Positions 1 to 11,396 of a stretch of DNA of 64,000 nucleotides are shown here, piece after piece; position 1 is the stretch's first letter; each line of letters begins with the position of its first letter. The notes beneath the pieces were generated by a model. That model was not told the origin of the DNA, made no database searches, and saw only the letters and a list, made by a program, of their open reading frames with translations. Location: the NCBI GenBank assembly GCA_932294295.1, contig OW028581.1, forward strand, positions 15,529,162 through 15,593,161, written 5' to 3'. Source of the stretch: Alitta virens (lineage: Eukaryota; Annelida; Polychaeta; Phyllodocida; Nereididae). The translations under genes were made by a program, and so were the position numbers.

Positions 1-1740
1 AAAATCAAGAATTCAAAATATCAACTTTCATAGATTGTTTGACCTTAAATTTGACCTTGACATTTAGGTCAAATGTCAAAATTGACAGCAGATTCTGAAA
101 GCCCATATGTGAATTGTAGGGGGTCACCCATGCTTGGCATTTGGCTAAAGTGAATATTTCTCAGTGAAAATGACCATTTTCACTATTTTTTTTACTCAAA
201 AAACAGTTGTCCAAGTTTATGAATTTTTTAAAAATCAACATATTAATTTCTGTCAAAAGCGAATACATATCCGTATAGTACTGGTCAATATCTTCCAACA
301 CAAAAACTTTCAGCTCAAACACTTAATTCTAAGGTATTTTTGTGGCGGTGTGAAAATTGCTTGTTTTTCACATTTCGAAGGTCAAAATAACCTTGAAAAT
401 GACCTTCAAGGTCAAATTTGACACTTGATTTGGGGGTTTTGGGTACATGTTTGGGGTAGTTTACTATAGCATGTTATAACCTAAAACCAATATTTCATGG
501 TGAAATGAGCATGGGTACCTATTTTTCATAATTCAAAAATGTGAAAAACTCAATATTTCAAAAACCGTTAAAGATATCAACTTAAACGGTTCTATCAGCA
601 CTGGCCCCAAGTGAGGGGCAACTTTAGGCACTATCATTGGCTTCTTACAACTTCCGGTTTTGGCCAAGTCGAATCTACACTGAAAACTGCTCCATGTTGC
701 ATTGCGGTATGTTCCGCATGAGTGATTCACAATTATGTAATGTCAAAACACTTTAAAACATATTTAATCACAAGATCCAAGACCATTAGTATTTAACTGC
801 ACTGGTTTAGAGGATATGCCAATTTTAAGTTCTTAAAATTTTGTACTAAAGGTGACCTGTGACCTTGAAAAATAGGTCAAGGTCACTCAAACTAGGTCAA
901 AGTAATAAGGTCATCCTAGGGTACCTTGTGGTAAAGTTTGGTCCTCCAACTCTAAAATTTTGCCCGTAAATAATAATAATAAGAATAATAATAATAACTA
1001 GATTTCTGTTACTGGTGGACCAGCAACGAGGCTTCACCTATTGCCAGAGTTATATTGTAGGTCATAGAAAATTGACAGCATATTCCGAAACATCAAGTTT
1101 AAGCTTTAAGGTTATCTTCATCTCAATTCCACAACTTAATTAGGCAGGTCGAGATGCCAACTATGAATCAGCATAAGAAAACTTATATCATGTCATACAC
1201 ATATAATTCTCGGTCAATTTATGCCTCAACCATAAGGTTCACAATATCATGCCATGACCTAGTAAAAGGGCTTGGAATGGACTATCAAAAAATGTTTTCC
1301 AAGTTAAAAAAGGTTAATTAGGACTGGAGTTATGAATTTTTTTGTTAAAAGTACATTTCAAGGTCTGTGACCTTGAGCGTTTGACCTTTTGACCCAAATT
1401 TTTGCATGAATTTTGTTACACTGATGGGTTGACACTCCTATGAGTTTCGGTTCAATCCAAGCATTCTGTCTAGGGAAAAAAAATCCAAACTTAAACTTTC
1501 AGCTAAATTTTTTAGGATTTTTTCGATCTTGAAATTTTCAGGGTCGGGCGATCTTTTTAACCGAACGGGCTACAATCACATACTACATCTCATTTTAAAG
1601 AGGAGGAAATGAGCTTTCCAAATATCTCTATGCCAGTTCTGTAGCTCAATTAGAACCGGAGCTAGAGCCGATGGAAGTGCGGACACTGGTTCCGCCCAGC
1701 CAGATGATCATGCCAAAGTAGTGACACTAATTCTGATCTG

Positions 1741-1913
1741 TGACCTTGACCGTTTGACCTGGAGAACTCATGTTGCTCAGATTGTTTGCAGGGTATTAGG
1801 GCAACATCATATCCAAAGATCAGCCAAATCCAAACATTTCTACTACCTTAAAAAAAATCAAGAATTCAAAATATCAACTTTCGTAGATTGTTTGACCTTA
1901 AATTTGACCTTGA
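1741..1913. promoter_or_regulatory. Example of repeated TCAAGGTCA (extended nuclear-receptor half-site) sequences
   Basis: TCAAGGTCA, or its complement TGACCTTGA, occurs at 52-60, 406-414, 860-868, 877-885, 1368-1376, 1741-1749 and 1905-1913, that is six per unit, and recurs in the other units. Several further isolated AGGTCA half-sites surround them. In animals TNAAGGTCA is the monomer site of ERR and NR5A/Ftz-F1 receptors. The sites are read directly from the sequence; whether any protein binds here is unknown. Confidence 0.6.
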
Positions 1914-2838
1914 CATTTAGGTCAAATGTCAAAATTGACAGCAGATTCTGAAAGCCCATATGTGAATTGTAGGGGGTCACCCATGCTTGGCATTTGGCTA
2001 AAGTGAATATTTCTCAGTGAAAATGACCATTTTCACTATTTTTTTTACTCAAAAAACAGTTGTCCAAGTTTATGAATTTTTTAAAAATCAACATATTAAT
2101 TTCTGTCAAAAGCGAATACATATCCGTATAGTACTGGTCAATATCTTCCAACACAAAAACTTTCAGCTCAAACACTTAATTCTAAGGTATTTTTGTGGCG
2201 GTGTGAAAATTGCTTGTTTTTCACATTTCGAAGGTCAAAATAACCTTGAAAATGACCTTCAAGGTCAAATTTGACACTTGATTTGGGGGTTTTGGGTACA
2301 TGTTTGGGGTAGTTTACTATAGCATGTTATAACCTAAAACCAATATTTCATGGTGAAATGAGCATGGGTACCTATTTTTCATAATTCAAAAATGTGAAAA
2401 ACTCAATATTTCAAAAACCGTTAAAGATATCAACTTAAACGGTTCTATCAGCACTGGCCCCAAGTGAGGGGCAACTTTAGGCACTATCATTGGCTTCTTA
2501 CAACTTCCGGTTTTGGCCAAGTCGAATCTACACTGAAAACTGCTCCATGTTGCATTGCGGTATGTTCCGCATGAGTGATTCACAATTATGTAATGTCAAA
2601 ACACTTTAAAACATATTTAATCACAAGATCCAAGACCATTAGTATTTAACTGCACTGGTTTAGAGGATATGCCAATTTTAAGTTCTTAAAATTTTGTACT
2701 AAAGGTGACCTGTGACCTTGAAAAATAGGTCAAGGTCACTCAAACTAGGTCAAAGTAATAAGGTCATCCTAGGTTACCTTGTGGTAAAGTTTGGTCCTCC
2801 AAATCTAAAATTTTGCCTGTAAATAATAATAATAATAA

Positions 2839-2867
<29 letters not shown>

Positions 2868-2871
<4 letters not shown>

Positions 2872-3126
2872 CAAAAACAATAGTCTTCACCTAAGGTATT
2901 AGGTGAAGCCTAATAATAATAATAATAATACCAAAAACAATAGTCTTCACCTAAGGTATTAGGTGAAGCCTAATAATAATACCAAAAACAATAGTCTTCA
3001 CCTACGGAAGTAGGTGAAGCCTAATAATAATAATACCAAAAACAATAGTCTTCACCTAAGGTATTAGGTGAAGCCTAATAATACCAAAAACAATAGTCTT
3101 CACCTAAGGTATTAGGTGAAGCCTAA
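2868..3126. repeat. Array of five hairpin modules in (TAA)n
   Basis: Each module reads ACCAAAAACAATAGT, then a 10-bp stem CTTCACCTAA, a 4-base loop and the exact complementary arm, followed by CCTAATAATA. The first stem is 2885-2894 with 2899-2908. Four modules have loop GGTA and one (near 3001) has loop GGAA, with the loop-closing base pair changed from A-T to C-G on both arms. Similar modules are at about 4988, 6889, 6963, 8858 and 8914, giving ten in all. The right arm TAGGTGAAGCCT is also complementary to AGGCTTCACCTA about 35 bp into every unit (for example 1029-1040). Confidence 0.9.
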
Positions 3127-3127
3127 T

Positions 3128-5030
3128 AACTAGATTTCTGTTACTGGTGGACCAGCAACGAGGCTTCACCTATTGCCAGAGTTATATTGTAGGTCATAGA
3201 AAATTGACAGCATATTCCGAAACATCAAGTTTAAGCTTTAAGGTTATCTTCATCTCAATTCCACAACTTAATTAGGCAGGTCGAGATGCCAACTATGAAT
3301 CAGCATAAGAAAACTTATATCATGTCATACACATATAATTCTCGGTCAATTTATGCCTCAACCATAAGGTTCACAATATCATGCCATGACCTAGTAAAAG
3401 GGCTTGGAATGGACTATCAAAAAATGTTTTCCAAGTTAAAAAAGGTTAATTAGGACTGGAGTTATGAATTTTTTTGTTAAAAGTACATTTCAAGGTCTGT
3501 GACCTTGAGCGTTTGACCTTTTGACCCAAATATTTGCATGAATTTTGTTACACTGATGGGTTGACACTCCTATGAGTTTCGGTCCAATCCAAGCATTCTG
3601 TCTAGGGAAAAAAAATCCAAACTTAAACTTTCAGCTAAATTTTTTAGGATTTTTTCGATCTTGAAATTTTCAGGGTCGGGCGATCTTTTTAACCGACCGG
3701 GCTACAGTCACATACTACATCTCATTTTAAAGAGGAGGAAATGAGCTTTCCAAATATCTCTATGCCAGTTCTGTAGCTCAATTAGAACCGGAGCTAGAGC
3801 CGATGGAAGTGCGGACACTGGTTCCGCCCAGCCAGATGACCATGCCAAAGTAGTGACACTAATTCTGATCTGTGACCTTGACCGTTTGACCTGGAGAACT
3901 CATGTTGCTCAGATTGTTTGCAGGGTATTAGGGCAACATCATATCCAAAGATCAGCCAAATCCAAACATTTCTACTACCTTAAAAAAAATCAAGAATTCA
4001 AAATATCAACTTTCATAGATTGTTTGACCTTAAATTTGACCTTGACATTTAGGTCAAATGTCAAAATTGACAGCAGATTCTGAAAGCCCATATGTGAATT
4101 GTAGGGGGTCACCCATGCTTGGCATTTGGCTAAAGTGAATATTTCTCAGTGAAAATGACCATTTTCACTATTTTTTTTACTCAAAAAACAGTTGTCCGAG
4201 TTTATGAATTTTTTAAAAATCAACATATAAATTTCTGTCAAAAGCGAATACATATCCGTATAGTACTGGTCAATATCTTCCAACACAAAAACTTTCAGCT
4301 CAAACACTTTATTCTAAGGTATTTTTGTGGCGGTGTGAAAATTGCTTGTTTTTCACATTTCGAAGGTCAAAATAACCTTGAAAATGACCTTCAAGGTCAA
4401 ATTTGACACTTGATTTGGGGGTTTTGGGTACATGTTTGGGGTAGTTTACTATAGCATGTTATAACCTAAAACCAATATTTCATGGTGAAATGGACATGGG
4501 TACCTATTTTTCATAATTCAAAAATGTGAAAAACTCAATATTTCAAAAACCATTAATGACATCATCTTCATCTTTCACACTGCACTGGCCCCAAGTAAGG
4601 GGCAACTTTTAGCACCATCATTGGCTTCTTACAACTTCCGGTTTTGGCCAAGTCGAATCTAGACTGAAAACTGCTCCATGTTGCATTGCGGTATGTTCCG
4701 CATGAGTGATTCACAATTATGTAATGTCAAAACACTTTAAAACATATTTAATCACAAGATCCAAGACCATTAGTATTTAACTGCACTGGTTTAGAGGATA
4801 TGCCAATTTTAAGTTCTTAAAATTTTGTACTAAAGGTGACCTGTGACCTTGAAAAATAGGTCAAGGTCACTCAAACTAGGTCAAAGTAATAAGGTCATCC
4901 TAGGGTACCTTGTGGTAAAGTTTGGTCCTCCAACTCTAAAATTTTGCCTGTAAATAATAATAATAAGAATAATAATAATAATAATAATACCAAAAACAAT
5001 AGTCTTCACCTACGGAAGTAGGTGAAGCCT
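3128..5030. repeat. Satellite unit 3 (1,903 bp)
   Basis: It carries the second-subtype block near 4550 (AACCATTAATGACATC followed by a TCATCTTTCACACTGC stretch) and only one hairpin module, of the GGAA-loop type, at about 4988-5030. Confidence 0.9.
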
Positions 5031-6929
5031 AACTAGATTTCTGTTACTGGTGGACCAGCAACGAGGCTTCACCTATTGCCAGAGTTATATTGTAGGTCAT
5101 AGAAAATTGACAGCATATTCCGAAACATCAAGTTTAAGCTTTAAGGTTATCTTCATCTCAATTCCACAACTTAATTAGGCAGGTCGAGATGCCAACTATG
5201 AATCAGCATAAGAAAACTTATATCATGTCATACACATATAATTCTCGGTCAATTTATGCCTCAACCATAAGGTCCACAATATCATGCCATGAACTAGTTA
5301 AAGGGCTTGGAATGGACTATCAAAAAATGTTTTCCAAGTTAAAAAAGGTTAATAAGGACTGGAGTTATGAATTTTTTTGTTAAAAGTACATTTCAAGGTC
5401 TGTGACCTTGAGCGTTTGACCTTTTGACCCAAATATTTGCATGAATTTTGTTACACTGATGGGTTGACACTCCTATGAGTTTCGGTCCAATCCAAGCATT
5501 CTGTCTAGGGAAAATAAATCCAAACTTAAACTTTCAGCTAAATTTTTTAGGATTTTTTCGATCTTGAAATTTTCAGGGTCGGGCGATCTTTTTAACCGAA
5601 CGGGCTACAATCACATACTACATCACATTTTAAAGAGGAGGAAATGAGCTTTCCAAATATCTCTATGCTAGTTCTGTAGCTCAATTAGAACCGGAGCTAG
5701 AGCCGATGGAAGTGCGGACACTGGTTCCGCCCAGCCAGATGACCATGCCAAAGTAGTGACACTAATTCTGATCTGTGACCTTGACCGTTTGACCTGGAGA
5801 ACTCATGTTGCTCAGATTGTTTGCAGGGTATTAGGGCAACATCATATCCAAAGATCAGCCAAATCCAAACATTTCTACTACCTTAAAAAAAATCAAGAAT
5901 TCAAAATATCAACTTTCATAGATTGTTTGACCTTAAATTTGACGTTGACATTTAGGTCAAATGTCAAAATTGACAGCAGATTCTGAAAGCCCATATGTGA
6001 ATTGTAGGGGGTCACCCATGCTTGGCATTTGGCTAAAGTGAATATTTCTCAGTGAAAATGACCATTTTCACTATTTTTTTTACTCAAAAAACAGTTGTCC
6101 GAGTTTATGAATTTTTTAAAAATCAACATATTAATTTCTGTCAAAACCGAGTACATATTCTTATAATACTGGTCAATGTCTTCCAAAGAAAAAACTTTCA
6201 GCTCAAACACTTACTTCTAAGGTATTTTTGTGGCAGTGTCAAAATTGCTTGTTTTTCACATTTCGAAGGTCAAAATGACCTTGAAAATGACCTTCAAGGT
6301 CAAATTTGACACTTGATTTGGGGGTTTTGGGTACATGTTTGGGGTAGTTTACTATAGCATGTTATAACCTAAAACCAATATTTCATGGTGAAATGGACAT
6401 GGGTACCTATTTTTCATAATTCAAAAATGTGAAAAACTCAATATTTCAAAAAACATTAATGACATCATCTTCATCTTTCACACTGCACTGGCCCCGAGTA
6501 AGGGGCAACTTTTAGCACCATCATTGGCTTCTTACAACTTCCGGTTTTGGCCAAGTCGAATCTACACTGAAAACTGCTCCATGTTGCATTGCGGTATGTT
6601 CCGCATGAGTGATTCACAATTATGTAATGTCAAAACACTTTAAAACATATTTAATCACAAGATCCAAGTCCATTAGTATTTAACTGCACTGGTTTAGAGG
6701 ATATGCCAATTTTAAGTTCTTAAAATTTTGTACTAAAGGTGACCTGTGACCTTGAAAAATAGGTCAAGGTCACTCAAACTAGGTCAAAGTAATAAGGTCA
6801 TCCTAGGGTACCTTGTGGTAAAGTTTGGTCCTCCAACTCTAAAATTTTGCCCGTAAATAATAATAAGAATAATAATAATAATAATAATACCAAAAACAAT
6901 AGTCTTCACCTACGGAAGTAGGTGAAGCC

Positions 6930-6965
<36 letters not shown>

Positions 6966-7008
6966 CAAAAACAATAGTCTTCACCTAAGGTATTAGGTGA
7001 AGCCTAAT
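5031..7008. repeat. Satellite unit 4 (1,978 bp)
   Basis: This is the most divergent unit. A cluster of substitutions lies between about 6145 and 6240, and one of the six TCAAGGTCA sites is broken (GACGTTGAC at 5941). Two hairpin modules occupy the junction, one GGAA-loop and one GGTA-loop, separated by a longer TAA run. Confidence 0.9.
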
Positions 7009-8963
7009 AACTAGATTTCTGTTACTGGTGGACCAGCAACGAGGCTTCACCTATTGCCAGAGTTATATTGTAGGTCATAGAAAATTGACAGCATATTCCG
7101 AAACATCAAGTTTAAGCTTTAAGGTTATCTTCATCTTAATTCCACAACTTAATTAGGCAGGTCGAGATGCCAACTATGAATCAGCATAAGAAAACTTATA
7201 TCATGTCATACACATATAATTCTCGGTCAATTTATGCCTCAACCATAAGGTCCACAATATCATGCCATGACCTAGTAAAAGGGCTTGGAATGGACTATCA
7301 AAAAATGTTTTCCAAGTTAAAAAAGGTTAATTAGGACTGGAGTTATGAATTTTTTTGTTAAAAGTACATTTCAAGGTCTGTGACCTTGAGCGTTTGACCT
7401 TTTGACCCAAATATTTGCATGAATTTTGTTACACTGATGGGTTGACACTCCTATGAGTTTCGGTCCAATCCAAGCATTCTGTCTAGGGAAAAAAAATCCA
7501 AACTTAAACTTTCAGCTAAATTTTTTAGGATTTTTTCGATCTTGAAATATTCAGGGTCGGGCGATCTTTTTAACCAATCGGGCTACAGTCAAATACTACA
7601 TCTCATTTTAAAGAGAAGGAAATGAGCTTTCCAAATATCTCTATGCCAGTTCTGTAGCTCAATTAGAACCGGAGCTAGAGCCGATGGAAGTGCGGACACT
7701 GGTTCCGCCCAGCCAGATGACCATGCCAAAGTAGTGACACTAATTCTGATCTGTGACCTTGACCGTTTGACCTGGAGAACTCATGTTGCCCAGATTGTTT
7801 GCAGGGTATTAGGGCAACATCATATCCAAAGATCAGCCATATCCAAACATTTCTACTACCTTAAAAAAAATCAAGAATTCAAAATATCAACTTTCATAGA
7901 TTGTTTGACCTTAAATTTGACCTTGACATTTAGGTCAAATGTCAAAATTGACAGCAGATTCTGAAAGCCCATATGTGAATTGTAGGGGGTCACCCATGCT
8001 TGGCATTTGGCTAAAGTGAATATTTCTCAGTGAAAATGACCATTTTCACTATTTTTTTTACTCAAAAAACAGTTGTCCGAGTTTATGAATTTTTTAAAAA
8101 TCAACATATTAATTTCTGTCAAAAGCGAATACATATCCGTATAGTACTGGTCAATATCTTCCAACACAAAAACTTTCAGCTCAAACACTTAATTCTAAGG
8201 TATTTTTGTGGCGGTGTGAAAATTGCTTGTTTTTCACATTTCGAAGGTCAAAATAACCTTGAAAATGACCTTCAAGGTCAAATTTGACACTTGATTTGGG
8301 GGTTTTGGGTACATGTTTGGGGTAGTTTACTATAGCATGTTATAACCTAAAACCAATATTTCATGGTGAAATGGACATATGTACCTATTTTTCATAATTC
8401 AAAAATGTGAAAAACTCAATATTTCAAAAACCATTAATGACATCATCTTCATCTTTCACACTGCACTGGCCCCAAGTAAGGGGCAACTTTTAGCACCATC
8501 ATTGGCTTCTTACACCTTCCGGTTTTGGCCAAGTCGAATCTAGACTGAAAACTGCTCCATGTTGCATTGCGGTATGTTCCGCATGAGTGATTCACAATTA
8601 TGTAATGTCAAAACACTTTAAAACATATTTAATCACAAGATCCAAGACCATTAGTATTTAACTGCACTGGTTTAGAGGATATGCCAATTTTAAGTTCTTA
8701 AAATTTTGTACTAAAGGTGACCTGTGACCTTGAAAAATAGGTCAAGGTCACTCAAACTAGGTCAAAGTAATAAGGTCATCCTAGGGTACCTTGTGGTAAA
8801 GTTTGGTCCTCCAACTCTAAAATTTTGCCCGTAAATAATAATAATAATAATAATAATACCAAAAACAATAGTCTTCACCTAAGGTATTAGGTGAAGCCTA
8901 ATAATAATAATAATACCAAAAACAATAGTCTTCACCTAAGGTATTAGGTGAAGCCTAATAATA
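7009..8963. repeat. Satellite unit 5 (right-most copy)
   Basis: A complete unit of the second subtype. It ends in two GGTA-loop hairpin modules (about 8858-8960), after which the array stops. Confidence 0.9.
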
Positions 8964-9308
8964 AACGGACAGAAATACAGACAGACAGAAAACTTTATTT
9001 CGATCAACAAATGAAACGGCATAGGTGTACAAGAAAGCTAAACAGATCTAGAAGAACACCATGAACGAAATAACCGATTTTGTGACTAAAATTAAATTAT
9101 TTAATAATATTTATCTGTGGTCCATTGCATCAGCATTGCTGAGGCCTGCCTTCAGGAAATTTGTATTATTCATACCCAACTCAAAATAAGATCACCATTT
9201 TGCTAACACACAGGGGTCTTAATGGCTGACTTCAGACTGAGTTTGAATACTGTGTTAAGTACCAATGATTATACATAGGCTAATATTATAAAGCCCCGTT
9301 CTGGAAAA

Positions 9309-9439
9309 AGTGCAGTATAGCGGACCCAGATTTATCAAAATCAATTGTGCAAGAACTTCAAACTTGTGAATTATTATATAAAGTTAATTTTTAATGGACG
9401 CCAAATTAGGACATACATTTGGGTCCGCTATACTGCACT
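9309..9439. mobile_element. Small MITE-like element with perfect 20-bp terminal inverted repeats
   Basis: The arm AGTGCAGTATAGCGGACCCA at 9309-9328 is perfectly complementary to 9420-9439. The 91-bp interior is AT-rich and has no coding potential. The total length of 131 bp fits a short non-autonomous DNA transposon. The superfamily cannot be assigned. Confidence 0.65.
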
Positions 9440-10036
9440 AAACCCCCCATTCCGACCTACAAGAACTGCTGCGAATTTTGTGCCGAACTGTCACGAATTA
9501 TTAGTTAGAAAAGTTACTTCCAGTTCGCCTATGTCATCTGATAACTTTATTAATCATAGGTCAGCCCATAACCTACACAATTCCACGATATTTTTGCATG
9601 AGATGTGGGGAATTTCTAGGATCACCTACGATCTCACTACGAATACACACGACGTACCTACGAATTGATACGAATTCCTACGACCTATGGCAAACTTTTA
9701 CGTACTGCTTCGACTACCAACTAATTGCTACAAAACAGAATTTGTAACATTTTTGTAGTTATCCTGATATTATGGGACAAATGTGGTAAACCTGGCAATA
9801 ATTAATCTTTATCATAAAATAATTTATAGACATTTTCGTGACTTATATTGTACATTATTTTTCATGTTGAGCTTCAATCAGTAACACCGTGTGATAATTC
9901 CTGGGGGAACACTAAACAATTCAAATCTTTTCTCACTGTATGCTATTTATTTATCTTTCTAGGTGTATTTTTTAAACAATATTCTTTGTCATAATGGCGT
10001 CATGCTGCTAAAATAGTTGGGAAAATGGCAAACAGT
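9440..10036. other. AT-rich stretch without a recognised gene
   Basis: Continues directly from the MITE through CTACGA-rich text (9,600-9,720) into AT-rich sequence. No frame with family similarity, RNA gene or clear repeat was seen. Confidence 0.5.
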
Positions 10037-10037
10037 G

Positions 10038-10212
10038 AGGTGTGTGATTAGGGCTTTACGTCCTGTATTTCTGCACCAGTTGGGCTAATTAGGACAGGCA
10101 GAGACCATTGCAATGAGACGAAGGATGAAACAGCCATCCAACTTAGGTTCGACCGGCAATCGAAACCGGGACCCAGCGGTTGGAAGCTACCTCTGAGCTA
10201 GGCCGACGCCCC
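10038..10212 (-). mobile_element. tRNA-derived SINE, family S1
   Basis: Read on the minus strand, this copy has the pol III A-box TAGCTCAGAGG, a mutated B-box (GGTTTCGATTGCC region) and the shared body including AGTTGGATGGCTGTTTC and CAGGACGTAAAGCCC. About 13 bases between the A-box and the anticodon region of the full-length copy at 19,337 are missing. It is one of six S1 copies in the window. Confidence 0.85.
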
Positions 10213-10362
10213 TGCGAAAATTGAGCTACAAATAAATTTTTGAGAAGTGTAATTATGTTGCCAAAGAAGAAGAAGATAAAACAGCCAAGATATCCTTTCA
10301 TGCGGAAGTGTATTGCTGCCACCTAGTAAATAAATAAAAAAATGTAATTTGATAATAATTAA

Positions 10363-10551
10363 AAGTTTTTTTGGTAATTACGAAAAGATTTTGGTAATTA
10401 CCAAAGGTTGAACAACATTTGGTAAGTACGAGATGTTTTTTGGTAATTGCCAAACCTTTTCGTAGTTACCGAAAAGCTCTTCGTAATTACCAATTGTTTT
10501 TTGTAATGACCTGTCTTAACCTATTTCGTAATTACCAAAAAAAAAGTTTTG
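10363..10551. mobile_element. Inverted-repeat element built from an iterated GGTAATTACC motif
   Basis: The ends are inverted copies of TTTTTTTGGTAATTACGAA. Between them GGTAATTACC, CGTAATTACC and close variants recur about seven times on both strands. The internal text is therefore made from the same motif as the ends. No coding potential. Confidence 0.6.
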
Positions 10552-10669
10552 GAATACGAACTTTTTTTTGTATATAGGAATATACATAATTGGTCAACAG
10601 CATTATGATATTGATGTTACATTTAAATAAGTTATTTCTAAATTGTTCCAAAGTTATATATAGAGCAAG

Positions 10670-10812
10670 TACATGGCCAAATGTGCCACGTGCGTTTTCC
10701 ATGAGAAGGATAAACGCATGGAAAACGCATGGTTTTTAGCTAATTATAATGAGGCAAAAACCATGCGTTTATCCTTCTCACGGTAAACGCACGTGGCACA
10801 ATTGGCCATGTA
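10670..10812. mobile_element. Foldback MITE 'TACATGGCC', copy 1
   Basis: Nearly the whole 143-bp element is an inverted repeat with ends TACATGGCCAAATGTGCCAC and the complement. An E-box-like CCACGTGC lies in each arm and a short AATTATAATG loop in the centre. Ends in TA fit a TA-targeting (Tc1/mariner-like) element, but no transposase is present. Copies are also at 11,254, 21,676 and 45,465. Confidence 0.85.
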
Positions 10813-10846
10813 GGTGATAAAATTCCATCGTGACAAACATCAAACA

Positions 10847-11040
10847 ATATTCTCCAATTAAATGTGCTTGTCCAATCAGATCTCTTTGTTCATGCCATGT
10901 AACTGTCTGATATTTTAATATATTGGATTGCAAAGTAATATTGGACAAACAAGTTGTATTTGCTCCCAGGGGGATTTGTTAGAAGAAACTTCGGAGCTTT
11001 GGTGTCATTTGTGAGACTGTGACATTTAATTGGAGAATAT
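10847..11040. mobile_element. Small inverted-repeat element between two foldback MITEs
   Basis: ATATTCTCCAATTAAATGT at 10847-10865 is exactly complementary to 11022-11040. The interior carries TTGTCCAAT and ATTGGACAA inverted motifs. It lies between two oppositely oriented TACATGGCC elements. Confidence 0.55.
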
Positions 11041-11059
11041 AACATATGGAGGATAGAAA

Positions 11060-11235
11060 GACGTCCAATATAGCTTTGTTGGATTCAGAAAAACTATATT
11101 GGACTTATGCCTCATCTAACATGGCTTTCCTTCTCATACGATATAGTTTTTTCTTTCTGTCCAACATAGCTTTTCTCCTCATCCAATATAACTTTTCTTT
11201 ATCCAATAAAGCTTTGTATCAATTGGACTCCTCGT
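11060..11235. repeat. Degenerate tandem repeat of TCCAATATAGCTTT
   Basis: About six imperfect copies of a roughly 30-bp unit containing TCCAATATAGCTTT and a C/T-rich part lie here. It follows the previous inverted-repeat element without a gap and reuses its TCCAAT motif. The short open frame across it is low-complexity and not a gene. Confidence 0.55.
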
Positions 11236-11253
11236 CATTTACTATCTGTATTA

Positions 11254-11396
11254 TACATGGCCAAATGTGCCACGTGCGTTTTACATGAGAAGGATAAACG
11301 CATGGTTTTTGCCTCATTATAATTAGCTAAAAACCATGCGTTTTCCATGCGTTTATCCTTCTCATGGAAAACGCACGTGGCACATTTGGCCATGTA
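11254..11396. mobile_element. Foldback MITE 'TACATGGCC', copy 2 (opposite orientation to copy 1)
   Basis: It has the same ends as copy 1 and the same length of 143 bp. The central segment reads GCCTCATTATAATTAGC here and the reverse complement in copy 1, so the two neighbours are inverted relative to each other. Confidence 0.85.

Larger units (their letters stand above)
996..3127. repeat. Satellite unit 2 (2,132 bp, the longest)
   Basis: This unit has the largest junction, with five hairpin modules between about 2868 and 3126. It shares its main body with the partial unit to the left almost base for base, including the AACCGTTAAAGATATCAAC variant block, which points to a recent duplication between these two copies. 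Confidence 0.9.
1..8963. repeat. Tandem satellite-like array, 1.9-2.1 kb unit, 4 full copies plus a partial
   Basis: The same sequence recurs head to tail. Taking the unit to begin at the ACTAGATTTCTGTTACTGG block, complete units span about 996-3127, 3128-5030, 5031-7008 and 7009-8963, and 1-995 is the tail of another unit, so the array continues left of the window. Identity is very high by eye. Length differences come mostly from the (TAA)n junction, which holds 0 to 5 copies of a hairpin module. The last junction runs into a non-repeated sequence with CAGACAGACAG. Short open frames (85 and 76 codons) recur in every unit, but they simply follow the DNA identity and their differences are mostly amino-acid changing, so I do not call genes. 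Two unit subtypes exist (see findings). It could be a satellite or a tandemly amplified transposon; I see no transposase or reverse transcriptase in it. Confidence 0.95.

Noticed and set aside
164..421. 85-codon open frame conserved in all five satellite units (and the 76-codon frame at 1721)
   Set aside because: Conservation equals that of the surrounding DNA, and the changes in the most divergent unit (6052-6309) are mostly amino-acid changing. No family similarity and low-complexity AT-rich codons.
533..730. 65-codon minus-strand frame in satellite units 1 and 2
   Set aside because: Broken in units 3-5 by the alternative sequence block; explained by unit subtype, not coding selection.
2868..3126. 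CRISPR array
   Set aside because: The regularly spaced palindromic modules lack unique spacers; the gaps are only (TAA)n, and the genome is eukaryotic.
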